Positions 18,414-27,846 of a stretch of DNA of 64,000 nucleotides are shown here, in pieces. Position 1 is the stretch's first letter, and every line of letters starts with the position of its first letter. Location of the stretch: positions 90,469 to 154,468 of the forward strand of contig NZ_QXGK01000005.1 of the NCBI RefSeq assembly GCF_003952945.1, given 5' to 3'. This DNA comes from Bifidobacterium samirii (GTDB lineage Bacteria > Actinomycetota > Actinomycetes > Actinomycetales > Bifidobacteriaceae). The notes below the pieces were generated by a model. It was not told where the DNA came from. It worked only from the letters and a program-made list of their open reading frames with translations, and did no database searches. The translations under genes and the position numbers were made by a program.

Positions 18414-18526
18414 GTAACTTCGCAACGGACACGCGACGACTATGTCTGCGTGTCCGTTGTGAGGTTACGGACCGTCCAACCTTCGCAATGCGCACGCAGA
18501 CCATGCGATCGCGCGTCCGCCGCGAG
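18414..18526. repeat. 63-bp hairpin array, 2 units (CTTCGCAACGG type)
   Basis: Unit 1 (18414-18468) is nearly perfect: GTAACTTCGCAACGGACACG pairs with its inverse ending in GAGGTTAC. Unit 2 (18481-18526) starts with CTTCGCAATG, 63 bp later. It is 20 bp after the LytR_C stop codon. Confidence 0.85.
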
Positions 18527-18542
18527 TTCCGGAGAACTATGT

Positions 18543-18738
18543 TGCATAGTGAGGGCAGATTCCGGGGTTTGCAAGATGCTATACGGCAAACTGAGGGCAC
18601 CCGTACTCTCCCTGCACCTGTCATGCCCCTTAGACCTTGGCCGAATGTTGCGCCACATGTGACGGTTGCGGAGAGTACAAGTGCCCTCAGTTTGCCGTAT
18701 AGCGCTGCGCACAGTCCGGAATCTGCCCTCAGTGCACG
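18543..18738. repeat. Large palindromic intergenic element, second sequence type (42-92-42 architecture)
   Basis: GTGAGGGC (18549) and CTGAGGGC (18591) are followed by inverted GCCCTCAG at 18683 and 18725, giving spacings of 42, 92 and 42 bp. Arms such as CTATACGGCAAACTGAGGGC are perfectly inverted. The sequence between cores differs from the elements at 1294, 28994 and 60088, but the geometry is the same. It lies between the convergent LytR_C and cca genes. Confidence 0.85.
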
Positions 18739-18770
18739 AGATAGCGCGTCCGAGAAGAGGATACCGACGG

Positions 18771-20195
18771 CTATGCGCCCGCGGTCTCTCTCTCGTACCA
18801 GCGGCGCAGCTCAGCGACGGCCGTCTCGTGGTCGACGGGACCGTTGTCGAGTCGGTAATCAAGCATGTGCCGGTACGCGCGGCCGACCATCGGGCCGGGT
18901 TCGAGTCCCAGCAGTTCCATGATCTCGTTGCCGTCCACGTCGGGGCGGATCGCGTCGAGGTCCTCCTGCTCCTTGAGCGCGATGACGCGCTGCTCCATCT
19001 CGTCCATCGCGGACGAGAACACCATCGCCTTGCGTCGGTTCTGCGTGGTCGCGTCGGCGCGGGTGAGACGGTTGAGCCGGTGGTAGAGCGCGCCCGCGTC
19101 CTTCACGTAGCGGCGCACGGCCGCGTCGGTCCACGGCTCGTCCACGTAGCCGTGGAAGCGCAGGTGCAGGTTCACCAGTTCGCTCACGTCGTCGACGATG
19201 TGGTTGTCGAAGTGCAGCACGCGCAGGCGCTTGCGGGTCATCTTCGCGCCGACCGCGTCGTGATGGTGGAAGCTGACCTTGCCGCCCGCCTCGAAGCGGC
19301 GGGTGCGCGGCTTGCCGATGTCGTGCATGAGCGCGGCCAGTCGCAGCGTCAGGTCGGGGCCGGGCACGGGGCCGTCCGGGCCGGTCTCGAGCGCGACGGC
19401 GCGTTCGATGACGATCATCGTGTGCTCGAACACGTCCTTGTGGCGGTGGTGCTCGTCGATCTCCAGCTGCAGGGCGGGGATCTCGGGGAACACGATGTCG
19501 GCGAGGCCGGATTCGACGAGCGCCTCGATGCCGGCGCGCGGACGGTCCGACATGAGCATCTTGACGAGTTCGTCGCGCACGCGTTCGGCCGACACGATGC
19601 CGATGCGGTCGACCATGTCGGTGATCGCCTCGGCGGTCTCCGGTTCGATGCGGAAGCCCAGCTGGGCGACGAAGCGCACGGCGCGCATCATGCGCAGCGG
19701 GTCGTCGTCGAACGAACGATGCGGGTCGATCGGGGTGCGCAGCACGCCCTTGGCGAGGTCGTTGGCGCCTCCGAACGGGTCGACGAACTCGAGCTGCGGC
19801 ACGCGCAGCGCCATCGCGTTGACGGTGAAGTCGCGGCGCGACAGGTCGCCGTCGAGCGTGTCGCCGTAGTCGACCTCCGGCTTGCGCGACTCGGGATCGT
19901 ACGAGTCGGTGCGGTACGTGGTGATTTCGACCTGCACTTCGGTGCCGTCGTCGCGCCGGCGCATCGCGCCCAGCGTGCCGAACTTGCGGCCCATGTCCCA
20001 GAATCCGTCGCGCCCCCAGCGGCGCAGGATCGGCTCGAACTCCTCCGGTCGCGCCGACGTGCAGAAATCCAGGTCGTGAGACGGGCGGTGGAGCAGCAGG
20101 TCGCGCACCGGACCGCCCACCAACGCCAGCTCATACCCCTGTTCGGCGAACAGACGTCCCAGTTCAATGGCTTCCGGCCATACTTCGAAATTCAC
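18771..20195 (-). CDS. cca: CCA tRNA nucleotidyltransferase (poly(A) polymerase/HD family)
   Basis: The 474-residue enzyme has the class II nucleotidyltransferase head (VGGPVRD at 26-32, catalytic DLDF at 41-44) and a template-binding helix region with DFTVNAMAL. A C-terminal HD domain carries LMHDIGKPRTR and FHHHDAVGA. It adds or repairs the CCA end of tRNAs, consistent with nearby tRNAs lacking encoded CCA. GTG 20195 is the preferred start because GAAAGGGTG precedes it; an in-frame ATG at 20237 is the alternative. It is divergent from the nudix gene, as pcnA is from mutT4 in mycobacteria. Confidence 0.9.
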   Translation of the reverse strand: MNFEVWPEAIELGRLFAEQGYELALVGGPVRDLLLHRPSHDLDFCTSARPEEFEPILRRWGRDGFWDMGRKFGTLGAMRRRDDGTEVQVEITTYRTDSYDPESRKPEVDYGDTLDGDLSRRDFTVNAMALRVPQLEFVDPFGGANDLAKGVLRTPIDPHRSFDDDPLRMMRAVRFVAQLGFRIEPETAEAITDMVDRIGIVSAERVRDELVKMLMSDRPRAGIEALVESGLADIVFPEIPALQLEIDEHHRHKDVFEHTMIVIERAVALETGPDGPVPGPDLTLRLAALMHDIGKPRTRRFEAGGKVSFHHHDAVGAKMTRKRLRVLHFDNHIVDDVSELVNLHLRFHGYVDEPWTDAAVRRYVKDAGALYHRLNRLTRADATTQNRRKAMVFSSAMDEMEQRVIALKEQEDLDAIRPDVDGNEIMELLGLEPGPMVGRAYRHMLDYRLDNGPVDHETAVAELRRWYERETAGA

Positions 20196-20279
20196 GCGCA
20201 CCCTTTCGCGACCAAAAAACTTGTACCTTATCAGCATAGCGTCACCCGTCCTGCACAAGAGTTGGGTAAGGTGGGAACC

Positions 20280-21365
20280 ATGATTACGCCAGCGGACCTC
20301 GCACGCATGCTCGACCATGCGTCGCCTCGTCATGCCCTGGACCCGCTGGCGCCCGACCGACTCATGTACACGTCGCAGACCGCGCCCGCCGAGCAGGAGC
20401 CGTCGCCGACGCGCGCCCGCGTCACGCCGTCCGACGTGTTCGGCCGCGCGCGCCGCTGCGGCCAGCGCGACGACGCGCCGTGCGCCGCCGACCTGCCCGG
20501 CGTCGCCGACGACGCCGCAGCGGACGCCCCGACCAAGCCGGAAGGACCGTCCGATCCGACGGTTCCGACCGCGCGGACGGTTCCGGCCGTCCCGACCGCA
20601 CCGGTCGCCGGCGATGCCGCCGACACGACCGTCATCTCTGAAGCCGCCATCTGCGCCGGCGGCCCGGACGCCGCCCTTATCGTCGCCGATGACGATGCGA
20701 CCGTCGCCGACGTCGCCGAAGACGCCGCGATATCCGCCGACGCGCAGCAGACGGCGGACGAGACCGCGACGCAGGTCGCGACGACCGCGCTCGCGGCCGC
20801 GGTCGCCTCCGACCGCACCATCATCGCCGCGACGATCGTCACCGCGTCACGACGCCCGTCGCCGGCGAACATGCCGCAGCGGCGCACGTCGGACGGGCCG
20901 ACCACGTTCGCGTCGCTCGACGCGCAGGAACTGCCGGTCGTACGCGAATACTCGGCGGGCGGACTCGTGTTCGACGAGCACGGCCGGGTCGCGATCATCG
21001 CCCGGCATTCACGCAGCGGGCACCTGGAATGGTGCCTGCCGAAGGGGCACATCGAGAAGGGGGAGACGCCGCAGCAGACGGCCGTGCGCGAAGTGCACGA
21101 GGAGACCGGGATCCTCGGCGAGGTGGTCGACTCGATCGCCACGATCGACTACTGGTTCACCGGCACCACGCAGCGCGTCCACAAGCTCGTGCACCACTAC
21201 GCGCTGAGGCAGATCGGCGGCCATCTGACCGTCGAAGGGGACCCCGACCACGAGGCCGAGGACGCCATCTGGGTCGACTTCGCCGACCTCGACGGCGTGC
21301 TCAGCTATCCTAATGAACGCAAGATCGCATGGCTTTACGCCAGGAAACTGAACAGGCAGGCATGA
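20280..21365 (+). CDS. NUDIX hydrolase with long low-complexity N-terminus
   Basis: The 361-residue protein has about 225 Ala/Asp/Thr-rich, probably disordered residues followed by a NUDIX domain (about 230-361). The box begins GHIEKGETPQQTAVRE at 256 and continues VHEETGI, so all Glu metal ligands are present. In the equivalent position mycobacteria have mutT4, a nucleotide-sanitising enzyme; the substrate here is not known. ATG 20280 follows AAGGTGG. The frame is open far upstream, but that is antisense to cca. Its stop codon is one base before the GTG of the DUF6049 gene, so translation is probably coupled. Confidence 0.88.
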   Translation: MITPADLARMLDHASPRHALDPLAPDRLMYTSQTAPAEQEPSPTRARVTPSDVFGRARRCGQRDDAPCAADLPGVADDAAADAPTKPEGPSDPTVPTARTVPAVPTAPVAGDAADTTVISEAAICAGGPDAALIVADDDATVADVAEDAAISADAQQTADETATQVATTALAAAVASDRTIIAATIVTASRRPSPANMPQRRTSDGPTTFASLDAQELPVVREYSAGGLVFDEHGRVAIIARHSRSGHLEWCLPKGHIEKGETPQQTAVREVHEETGILGEVVDSIATIDYWFTGTTQRVHKLVHHYALRQIGGHLTVEGDPDHEAEDAIWVDFADLDGVLSYPNERKIAWLYARKLNRQA

Positions 21366-21366
21366 C

Positions 21367-23649
21367 GTGACCACTCCCCCGACGAACCGCGCGCGACGCA
21401 TCGCGCAACGCGCGTGGGCGGCGATGGCGGCGGCGGCGCTGGTGCTGGGCGCGGGGGCGGGCATGACGCTCCTTGCGCCGCGGGCGCTCGCCGACGACGC
21501 CGACCGGCAATCATCCCTCAGCGGCGACGGCGGCACCGGTGCGACCGGCGGCGGCACGGCCGACGCCGCCGATACGGCCGACGGCGATCAGTCGGGTGGC
21601 CAGTCGGCCGAGCAGCCGGCGAGCGCCGACGAGCCGACGCTGACGATCGACGAGGCGACGGCGGTCGTCACCGCGTCGTCGGGCTGGCGCATCCGGGTGA
21701 CCGTCGCGAACGGCACCGACCGTACGATGCCGTCGGGCACGCTGACCGCGTTGGTGAACGCGGCGCATGTCTTCGCATCCCGCACCGATATCCAGGACTG
21801 GTCGCAGGGCGAGGTGCCGATTCCCACGCCCGATGTGCTTGGCGCCGTGGATGTGCCCGAGCTGAAGCCGGGTGCGAGCGCCACGGTCACGGTCGATGCG
21901 AGCGCCGACGTGCTGGCGTCGATCGCCGTGTGGGGGCCCAAGCCGGTGCTGCTCGACTATGCGGCGGGCGACCCGTCAGCGCAGAGCGCGCAGGATGCGC
22001 AGAACGGTACGGGCGCCGGCTCGGACGCCGCCGCGGGCGCGCATGTCCAGGTCCACACGTTCCTGACGCGCTCGTCGGACGGCATGGCGTCCGGTCAGAC
22101 GCCGGCGATGGATATGACGGTCGCACTGCCGATCGCGTCGGACGGCTGGGATGCGGATGCGGATGCGATCTCGTCGCTGGTCGAGGACGGCGACACGGAC
22201 GCCGAGGATGCGGCGGGCGTCGTCGTGGACGATGCGGACGCGCAGCAGGAGCGGCGGCTGCAGCAGCTGTCGGTCGCGCATCCGGCGCTGCAGATCGTCG
22301 CCGATCCGGCGACGTTGAAGGCGGCGGGCATGCCCGCGCAGGTGACGGCGCTGATGCAGCCGTCCGGGTTCGACATCACCGCGTACGCCGCGTACGGCGA
22401 CGCGGACGCGTATGCGGCGGCCGGCGTCGATGACGCGGATTGGAGCGCGCAGACCGCGCTCGACGACTATCGAGACGCGATCGGCGACCAGAATGCGTCC
22501 GGCAGCGTCGTCGCATGGCAGGGGGATGCCGCGTGGTCGCTCGATTCGTTGACGACGGCGAAGCGGCAGGGGTATGACGTGGTCGTCGCCGACCATGAGT
22601 TCGACGACAGCGATGATTCGACCGTGCATACCGGCACGGTCGTGGTGCCCACCGATGCGGGCGATGTGACGGTGCTGACCCAGCAGCGTGAGCTGAGCCG
22701 TCTGGCCCAGGGGCAGGCGACGAGCGACGCGTCGGACGGCGAGACGAGCGTGGCGGGCCGTCTGGCGCGCTTCGTCGCGCAGAGCGCGTTCTATCAGATG
22801 GAACAGCCGTACACGTCGCGCAATCTGCTGGTGTGCTTCGGCCAGAACGCGGACATGACGATGGTGGATACGCTGATGGCCGCACTGGAGCAGGCGCCGT
22901 GGCTGCATCTGACCGACCTGTCGACGCTCGAGCAGGCGGAGCCGCTCGCGTCGGGCGACAACGCGCTGTCGATGGTCGCCGACTCCGCCCAGCTGGACGA
23001 TACGGAGTCCGCCGAGGTCGCATCGACGCTCTCCGCGTTGCAGGGCAGCCGCGACGACATCACGCGCATCACGCGCGATGTCGTCGATGCCGGCGACGGC
23101 AAGGTGTCCGGCCGGGCCGCATCATGGTCGGACGCGCTGCTCGCCGCGCAGTCGGCGTGCGCGCGCACGGCGCTGGGCGGCGACGCGGACGTCGCGCAGC
23201 GCATGACGCAGGGCGCCGCCGCGATCGCGTCGTGGCTGACCGACGGCATCGTCATCACGCCGACCGAGTCGGTGAGTGTGGTCAGCGAGACCGCGCAGAT
23301 GCCGGTGACGGTCAGCAACACGCTCCCCTACCCCGTGCACGTCCAGGTGCGCTCGTCGACCGGGTCGATGGAGATCGTCACGTCGCGTAGCGCCGACGTG
23401 GACGTGCCGGCGCACGGCGACGCGCAGGTGACGTTCAAGATCCGCGTCTCCGCGTCCGGTTCGGCCCGTGCGACGCTCACGCTGCACGACCGTGACGGCC
23501 GCCAGTTCGGCTCGTCGCGCACGACCGACATCACGAGCGTGCTGCGCATCAGCGACATGAGCGGCTTCGTGATCATCGGCCTGGCCGTGCTGCTCGGCCT
23601 GCTGGGCCTGTGGCGTCAGTTCCATCGCGAGAAGGATCCCGACGAATGA
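21367..23649 (+). CDS. DUF6049 family membrane protein
   Basis: The 760-residue protein is secreted and anchored: a signal sequence (about 14-39, ending PRALA), a large extracytoplasmic region, and a C-terminal membrane helix (about 733-750) with basic tail QFHREKDPDE. It matches by position and layout the conserved protein between mutT4 and the MurJ homologue in mycobacteria (Rv3909). Function is not established; context points to cell-wall assembly with MurJ. GTG 21367 is taken as the start, one base after the nudix stop, and its end overlaps the murJ start by four bases (ATGA). Confidence 0.82.
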   Translation: MTTPPTNRARRIAQRAWAAMAAAALVLGAGAGMTLLAPRALADDADRQSSLSGDGGTGATGGGTADAADTADGDQSGGQSAEQPASADEPTLTIDEATAVVTASSGWRIRVTVANGTDRTMPSGTLTALVNAAHVFASRTDIQDWSQGEVPIPTPDVLGAVDVPELKPGASATVTVDASADVLASIAVWGPKPVLLDYAAGDPSAQSAQDAQNGTGAGSDAAAGAHVQVHTFLTRSSDGMASGQTPAMDMTVALPIASDGWDADADAISSLVEDGDTDAEDAAGVVVDDADAQQERRLQQLSVAHPALQIVADPATLKAAGMPAQVTALMQPSGFDITAYAAYGDADAYAAAGVDDADWSAQTALDDYRDAIGDQNASGSVVAWQGDAAWSLDSLTTAKRQGYDVVVADHEFDDSDDSTVHTGTVVVPTDAGDVTVLTQQRELSRLAQGQATSDASDGETSVAGRLARFVAQSAFYQMEQPYTSRNLLVCFGQNADMTMVDTLMAALEQAPWLHLTDLSTLEQAEPLASGDNALSMVADSAQLDDTESAEVASTLSALQGSRDDITRITRDVVDAGDGKVSGRAASWSDALLAAQSACARTALGGDADVAQRMTQGAAAIASWLTDGIVITPTESVSVVSETAQMPVTVSNTLPYPVHVQVRSSTGSMEIVTSRSADVDVPAHGDAQVTFKIRVSASGSARATLTLHDRDGRQFGSSRTTDITSVLRISDMSGFVIIGLAVLLGLLGLWRQFHREKDPDE

Positions 23650-26600
23650 GTTCATCCCTGGGCCGCAATTCCCTGATCATGGCCTCCGGTACGGCCGCGA
23701 GCCGCGTCACCGGGCAGATCCGCACGATCCTGCTGGCCGCCGCGCTCGGTACGACGGGCCTGGCCGCGAACGCCTACCAGGCGGGGTCGATGATCCCGCA
23801 GGCGCTGTTCACGCTCGTCTCGGGCGGCATCTTCAACGCGGTGCTGGTCCCGCAGATCGTGCGCGCGCTGGAGCAGGAGGACGCCGAGGACCGGCTCAAC
23901 AAGCTGATCACGCTCGCCGTCTCCCTGCTGGCCGGGGTGACGCTGCTCATGGCCGTCGCCACGCCGCTGCTGACCCGCCTGTACGTGTCCGCCGACGACC
24001 CCGACCTGACGGCCCTGACGAACGCGTTCACGCTGTGGTGCATGCCGCAGATCTTCTTCTACGGCCTGTACACGGTGATCGGCCAGATCCTCGCCGCCAA
24101 GGACCGGTTCGGCATGTACGCGTGGAGTTCGGTGGGCGCGAACGTGATCAGCTGCGCCGGCTTCACGATGTTCCTCGTCCTGTTCGGCCGTGCCAGCGAG
24201 CAGCCGCTTGATTTCTGGACCGCCGACCGCCTGCTGCTGACGGCCGGCACGTGGACGCTGGGCGTCGCGTTCCAGGCGCTCATCCTGTTCGTGCCGCTGA
24301 CCCGCTGCGGCATCCGCTACCGGCCTAAGTTCGGCGTGGACGGCATCGGCCTGCGTTCGATGGGCGCGGTGGCCGGCTGGAGCCTCGGCATCGTGGTCAT
24401 CGACCAGCTGGCCAACATCGTCACGACCCGCATCGCCACGTCGGCGCCCGCGCGCGCGGAGGCGCTGCTGGGCCTGCCGAAGGTGGACGTGGCCGGCAAC
24501 GCGACGTATCAGAACGCGTTCACGCTGTACATGCTGCCGTATTCGCTGATCGCCGTGTCGGTGGCGACGGCCCTGTTCCCGCGCATCTCGCGCGCGATCG
24601 CGGACGGGCGCATCGGCGAGGCGCGCGAGGCGTTGAGCGCGTCGCTGCGCAACGTGGGCGTGCTCATGATGTTCTTCTCGGTCGCGTTCGTCGTGATGCC
24701 CACGCCGATCATCCTCGCGCTGCTGCCGTCGGTGAGCGTGCATGAGGCGGCGCTGATCGCCGCGCCGCTCACCCTGCTGGGTCTCGGCCTGCCGATCACC
24801 AGCATGTATCTGATCATCCAGCGCACGTTCTACGCGTTCGAGGACGGCCGCACGCCGTTCCTGTTCATGGTGCTGTTCAACGCGATCTTCGTCGTGATGA
24901 TCCTCGCCGGCGAGGCGACGCTGATGCCGACCACCTGGGTCACGCTCATCGGCCTGGCCGCCTCGCTCGGCCATCTGGTCGCGTTCCCGTTCCTGATCCC
25001 GCCGCTGCGGCGCCGCTTCGACGGCTCGTTCGACGGCCGTCGCATCGCCGGATCGCTCGCCCGCGCGCTCGTCGCCGCGGTCGTCGCCGCGATCGGCGGT
25101 CTGCTGATGCGCGTCCCCGCGTACGCGCTCGTCGGCGCGGACCTCGTGCCGGCGGGCGCCCTCGACAGGCCGGACGACGGGCGGACCGCGGCCGGCGGAT
25201 TCCCGTCCGTCGGACCGGATGCCGCCATGATGAACTGGCCGCAGGCGATCGGCGTGTGCGTCATCCTCACCATCGTCATCACCGTGCTGTACGTGAGCGC
25301 GCTGTGGGTGCTGCGCTCGCGCGAGCTGATGGACGTCGTCGCGATGGTCTCGTCGCGGCTGGGCCGTCGTACGCCGGCCGCCGAGGGCGCCGCCGCCGAT
25401 GCGGTGCCGTCGACGTCGGCGTCGTCGTCGGAGACGGCATCGGCGACGCCGGACGATGCCGCGACCGACGACGACGCGACCATCGCGATGCCGGTCCGCA
25501 CCGCGGCCGAGGCCGCCGCGTCGGCCGCCGACACCGTCCCGGTCGCCCCCAACGACCCCGACGCGACGATCATGCTCGACGCCATCCCGGCGGTCGGACA
25601 GGCGGCCGCCCGCCCGGCCGTCACCGCGTCGCAGCCGCCGTTCCACCCGTCGACGGAGGAGGTCCCCTCGACCACACCGACGGTTAGAATGTCACCCGAA
25701 TCATCGCAACAGTCTTTGCATTACGGAGTCCGCATGAAGCCTCGTCTGGGAGATACGATCATCAACCGCTATACGCTGGTGTCACCGCTGCGCGAGGAAC
25801 CCGGATTGCAGGCGTGGCGCGCCAGCGACCGCGTGCTCACCCGCGACTGCCAGCTGTTCCTCGTCACCGACCGCAAGGCGATCCCCGCCGTCAACGCCGT
25901 CGCCTCGACCGTGTCGCTGATGGCCGACCGCCGCTTCACGCCGGTGCTGGGACTGCATCAGGCCGAGGACGTGCTCGTGCTCGTCACCGCCGAGGACGCC
26001 GGCCTGTCCCTCACCGACTATCTGCAGGGCCGTACCGGCCGCGTCCTCAGCTACGAGGCGATCCGCGCGATCGTCGGCGAGACGCTCGACGCGGTCCAGC
26101 TGCTGCTCGCGCGCGGCGTCGAGCATCCGGCGCTGGGCACCGACACGATCCGCGTGAGCGCCGCCGGCATCCAGATCGCCGACCTGCCCGTCGCCTCGAT
26201 GCTCGCCCCGGTCGCCCTGGACGCCTCGTCTCGCGCCGGCACCGGCGAGACGCGCTCCATCCGCCAGCTGTCGGCGCTCCTGTACGCGCTGCTCACGCAC
26301 ACGCCGTCCCGCACCGGCGACGACGCCTCCTACGACATCGCCGCCCTGCCGGCGGACACCCCCGAGGAGTTCCGTCTGATCTGCCGCCGCGGCCTCGGCC
26401 TCGCCGCCACGCCGATGTCGTCGCTCGCGGAGGTCGACGCGCTGCTCGGCGCGTGGACGCCGCTCAACAAGCTCAACGAACGCGACATCGCATTGCCGTC
26501 CGTCGCCGGCCGCGGCTCCGTCGCCGCCGTGACGCTGCTGCCGACCGACCCGCAGGACGTCATCGACGTGCCCGCGTCGATCGTCAACTCGACGCCGATG

Positions 26601-27755
26601 CCGTCGCTGGCGCTCGCCACGCCGCGCTTCTCCAGCGCGCTCGACTCGGAGGACGTCATGGACGTCACCCCGCTCAAGGGCGACCTGTTCTCCGGATTCA
26701 ACGACACGCAGGCCACGTCGTCGATCAACCGCAGCACGCTCGGCCTGGACGTGTCGCAGGTCCGCCATGACGAGGGTGCGGCGACGACCGCCAGCCCGCG
26801 CGGCGACGCCGGCATGTACGTCGCCTCCGCCGCGTCCCCCGCCGCGGGCGCGTACGCGGCGGCCGACGGCATGGCGACGAGCGTCATCCCCACCGGTGCG
26901 ACGGGCGCCGCCGGCACGGCGGGGGCGGCCGCCACGCCGTCGTCCGCCCCCGCCGACGACCAGGGCGCCGGCGAGCGCACGCAGGTCATCCCGCCGATCC
27001 AGCCGGGCCAGATGCCGTCGTTCGCGCCCGACGCCACCGGCGCGAAGGCCGCGGGCGCGGACGTCAAGACGCCGTACGTCGTGCGCGCGTACCGCAACGA
27101 GGAGGAGGACTTCTCCGACCAGACGCTGTTCGCGAACCTGCCGACCAAGATCATCACCGTGATCGTCGGTCTCCTCGTCGTCGTCGCGGCCGGCTTCGGC
27201 GCCGTGTACGCGCTCAATCTCAGCACCGCGCCGAACATCGGCGGCGCGGACGCCTCCGACCCGTGGTCCACGGAGAACCTCGACGACGTGCCGTTCGGTG
27301 CCTCCGACAACGCGTCCGCGTCCAAGGACGACGACAAGGACAAGCAGGACGACGCCGCCAAGGACGATCAGACCGACGACCAATCCAAGGACGACGACAA
27401 GGACAAGGACGAGAACTACGAGAACAACACGCCGCTGACGATCACGTCGCAGGACTTCGTCGAGAACCCGGGCGGCCAGTCCGGCTACGCGTACCACCTG
27501 CACCTCGACCAGAAGCAGAAGGTGTACCGTCTGAGCATCACGATCCGCTCCTCCGGCGGCCACGGCTACCTGCGCACCGACACGACCGGCGACCCGACCC
27601 AGGGCACGCAGGTCGCCGATTTCACGTTCGACGAGTCCGGCACCACCGAGGTCAAGTTCGACAAGGTGACCGAGACGCAGGACGTGATCGTGTGGGTGCC
27701 GCTCGACAGCCTGCCCGGCAACCAGTTCTACATCGACAAGGTCCAGCTGTTCTGA
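23646..27755 (+). CDS. murJ: MurJ lipid II flippase fused to pseudokinase and extracellular domain
   Basis: The 1369-residue fusion has residues 1 to about 575 as a polytopic MurJ/MviN transporter that flips lipid II for peptidoglycan synthesis. An Ala/Asp-rich linker leads to a kinase-like domain (about 697-975) that keeps the fold pattern (NRYTLVSPLREEPGLQAWRA) but lacks HRD and DFG, so it is a pseudokinase. A membrane helix follows at about 1166-1190, then an Asp/Lys-rich stretch, then an extracellular beta-rich domain like that of mycobacterial MviN. In mycobacteria the pseudokinase, when phosphorylated, recruits FhaA to restrain MurJ. ATG 23646 overlaps the previous stop. A possible internal promoter and start at 25685-25736 could give the pseudokinase part alone. 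Confidence 0.92.
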   Translation: MSSSLGRNSLIMASGTAASRVTGQIRTILLAAALGTTGLAANAYQAGSMIPQALFTLVSGGIFNAVLVPQIVRALEQEDAEDRLNKLITLAVSLLAGVTLLMAVATPLLTRLYVSADDPDLTALTNAFTLWCMPQIFFYGLYTVIGQILAAKDRFGMYAWSSVGANVISCAGFTMFLVLFGRASEQPLDFWTADRLLLTAGTWTLGVAFQALILFVPLTRCGIRYRPKFGVDGIGLRSMGAVAGWSLGIVVIDQLANIVTTRIATSAPARAEALLGLPKVDVAGNATYQNAFTLYMLPYSLIAVSVATALFPRISRAIADGRIGEAREALSASLRNVGVLMMFFSVAFVVMPTPIILALLPSVSVHEAALIAAPLTLLGLGLPITSMYLIIQRTFYAFEDGRTPFLFMVLFNAIFVVMILAGEATLMPTTWVTLIGLAASLGHLVAFPFLIPPLRRRFDGSFDGRRIAGSLARALVAAVVAAIGGLLMRVPAYALVGADLVPAGALDRPDDGRTAAGGFPSVGPDAAMMNWPQAIGVCVILTIVITVLYVSALWVLRSRELMDVVAMVSSRLGRRTPAAEGAAADAVPSTSASSSETASATPDDAATDDDATIAMPVRTAAEAAASAADTVPVAPNDPDATIMLDAIPAVGQAAARPAVTASQPPFHPSTEEVPSTTPTVRMSPESSQQSLHYGVRMKPRLGDTIINRYTLVSPLREEPGLQAWRASDRVLTRDCQLFLVTDRKAIPAVNAVASTVSLMADRRFTPVLGLHQAEDVLVLVTAEDAGLSLTDYLQGRTGRVLSYEAIRAIVGETLDAVQLLLARGVEHPALGTDTIRVSAAGIQIADLPVASMLAPVALDASSRAGTGETRSIRQLSALLYALLTHTPSRTGDDASYDIAALPADTPEEFRLICRRGLGLAATPMSSLAEVDALLGAWTPLNKLNERDIALPSVAGRGSVAAVTLLPTDPQDVIDVPASIVNSTPMPSLALATPRFSSALDSEDVMDVTPLKGDLFSGFNDTQATSSINRSTLGLDVSQVRHDEGAATTASPRGDAGMYVASAASPAAGAYAAADGMATSVIPTGATGAAGTAGAAATPSSAPADDQGAGERTQVIPPIQPGQMPSFAPDATGAKAAGADVKTPYVVRAYRNEEEDFSDQTLFANLPTKIITVIVGLLVVVAAGFGAVYALNLSTAPNIGGADASDPWSTENLDDVPFGASDNASASKDDDKDKQDDAAKDDQTDDQSKDDDKDKDENYENNTPLTITSQDFVENPGGQSGYAYHLHLDQKQKVYRLSITIRSSGGHGYLRTDTTGDPTQGTQVADFTFDESGTTEVKFDKVTETQDVIVWVPLDSLPGNQFYIDKVQLF
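25685..25736 (+). promoter_or_regulatory. Possible internal promoter and ribosome site before the MurJ pseudokinase domain
   Basis: TAGAATGTCAC (25685-25695) is identical to the -10 region of dnaN (40664-40674). GGAG (25725-25728) lies five bases before in-frame ATG 25734, which begins exactly at the pseudokinase domain. No good -35 is seen. Confidence 0.4.
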
Positions 27756-27780
27756 CGGACCGCCCCGACTCTCCGGTTAT

Positions 27781-27810
27781 GAAGAAGCCTCCCCGACGGG
27801 AGGCTTCTTC
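27781..27810. terminator. Bidirectional terminator between murJ and trxB
   Basis: GAAGAAGCCTCCC, loop CGAC, and the perfect complement form a 13-bp stem between convergent genes. Confidence 0.85.
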
Positions 27811-27846
27811 CGTATTACGGTCGGATGGTCACCGGATTGGCCGCGG

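Noticed and set aside
18666-21365. An 899-codon version of the nudix protein starting at 18666
   Set aside because: The upstream part is antisense to cca; ATG 20280 has a good ribosome site and gives a sensible product.
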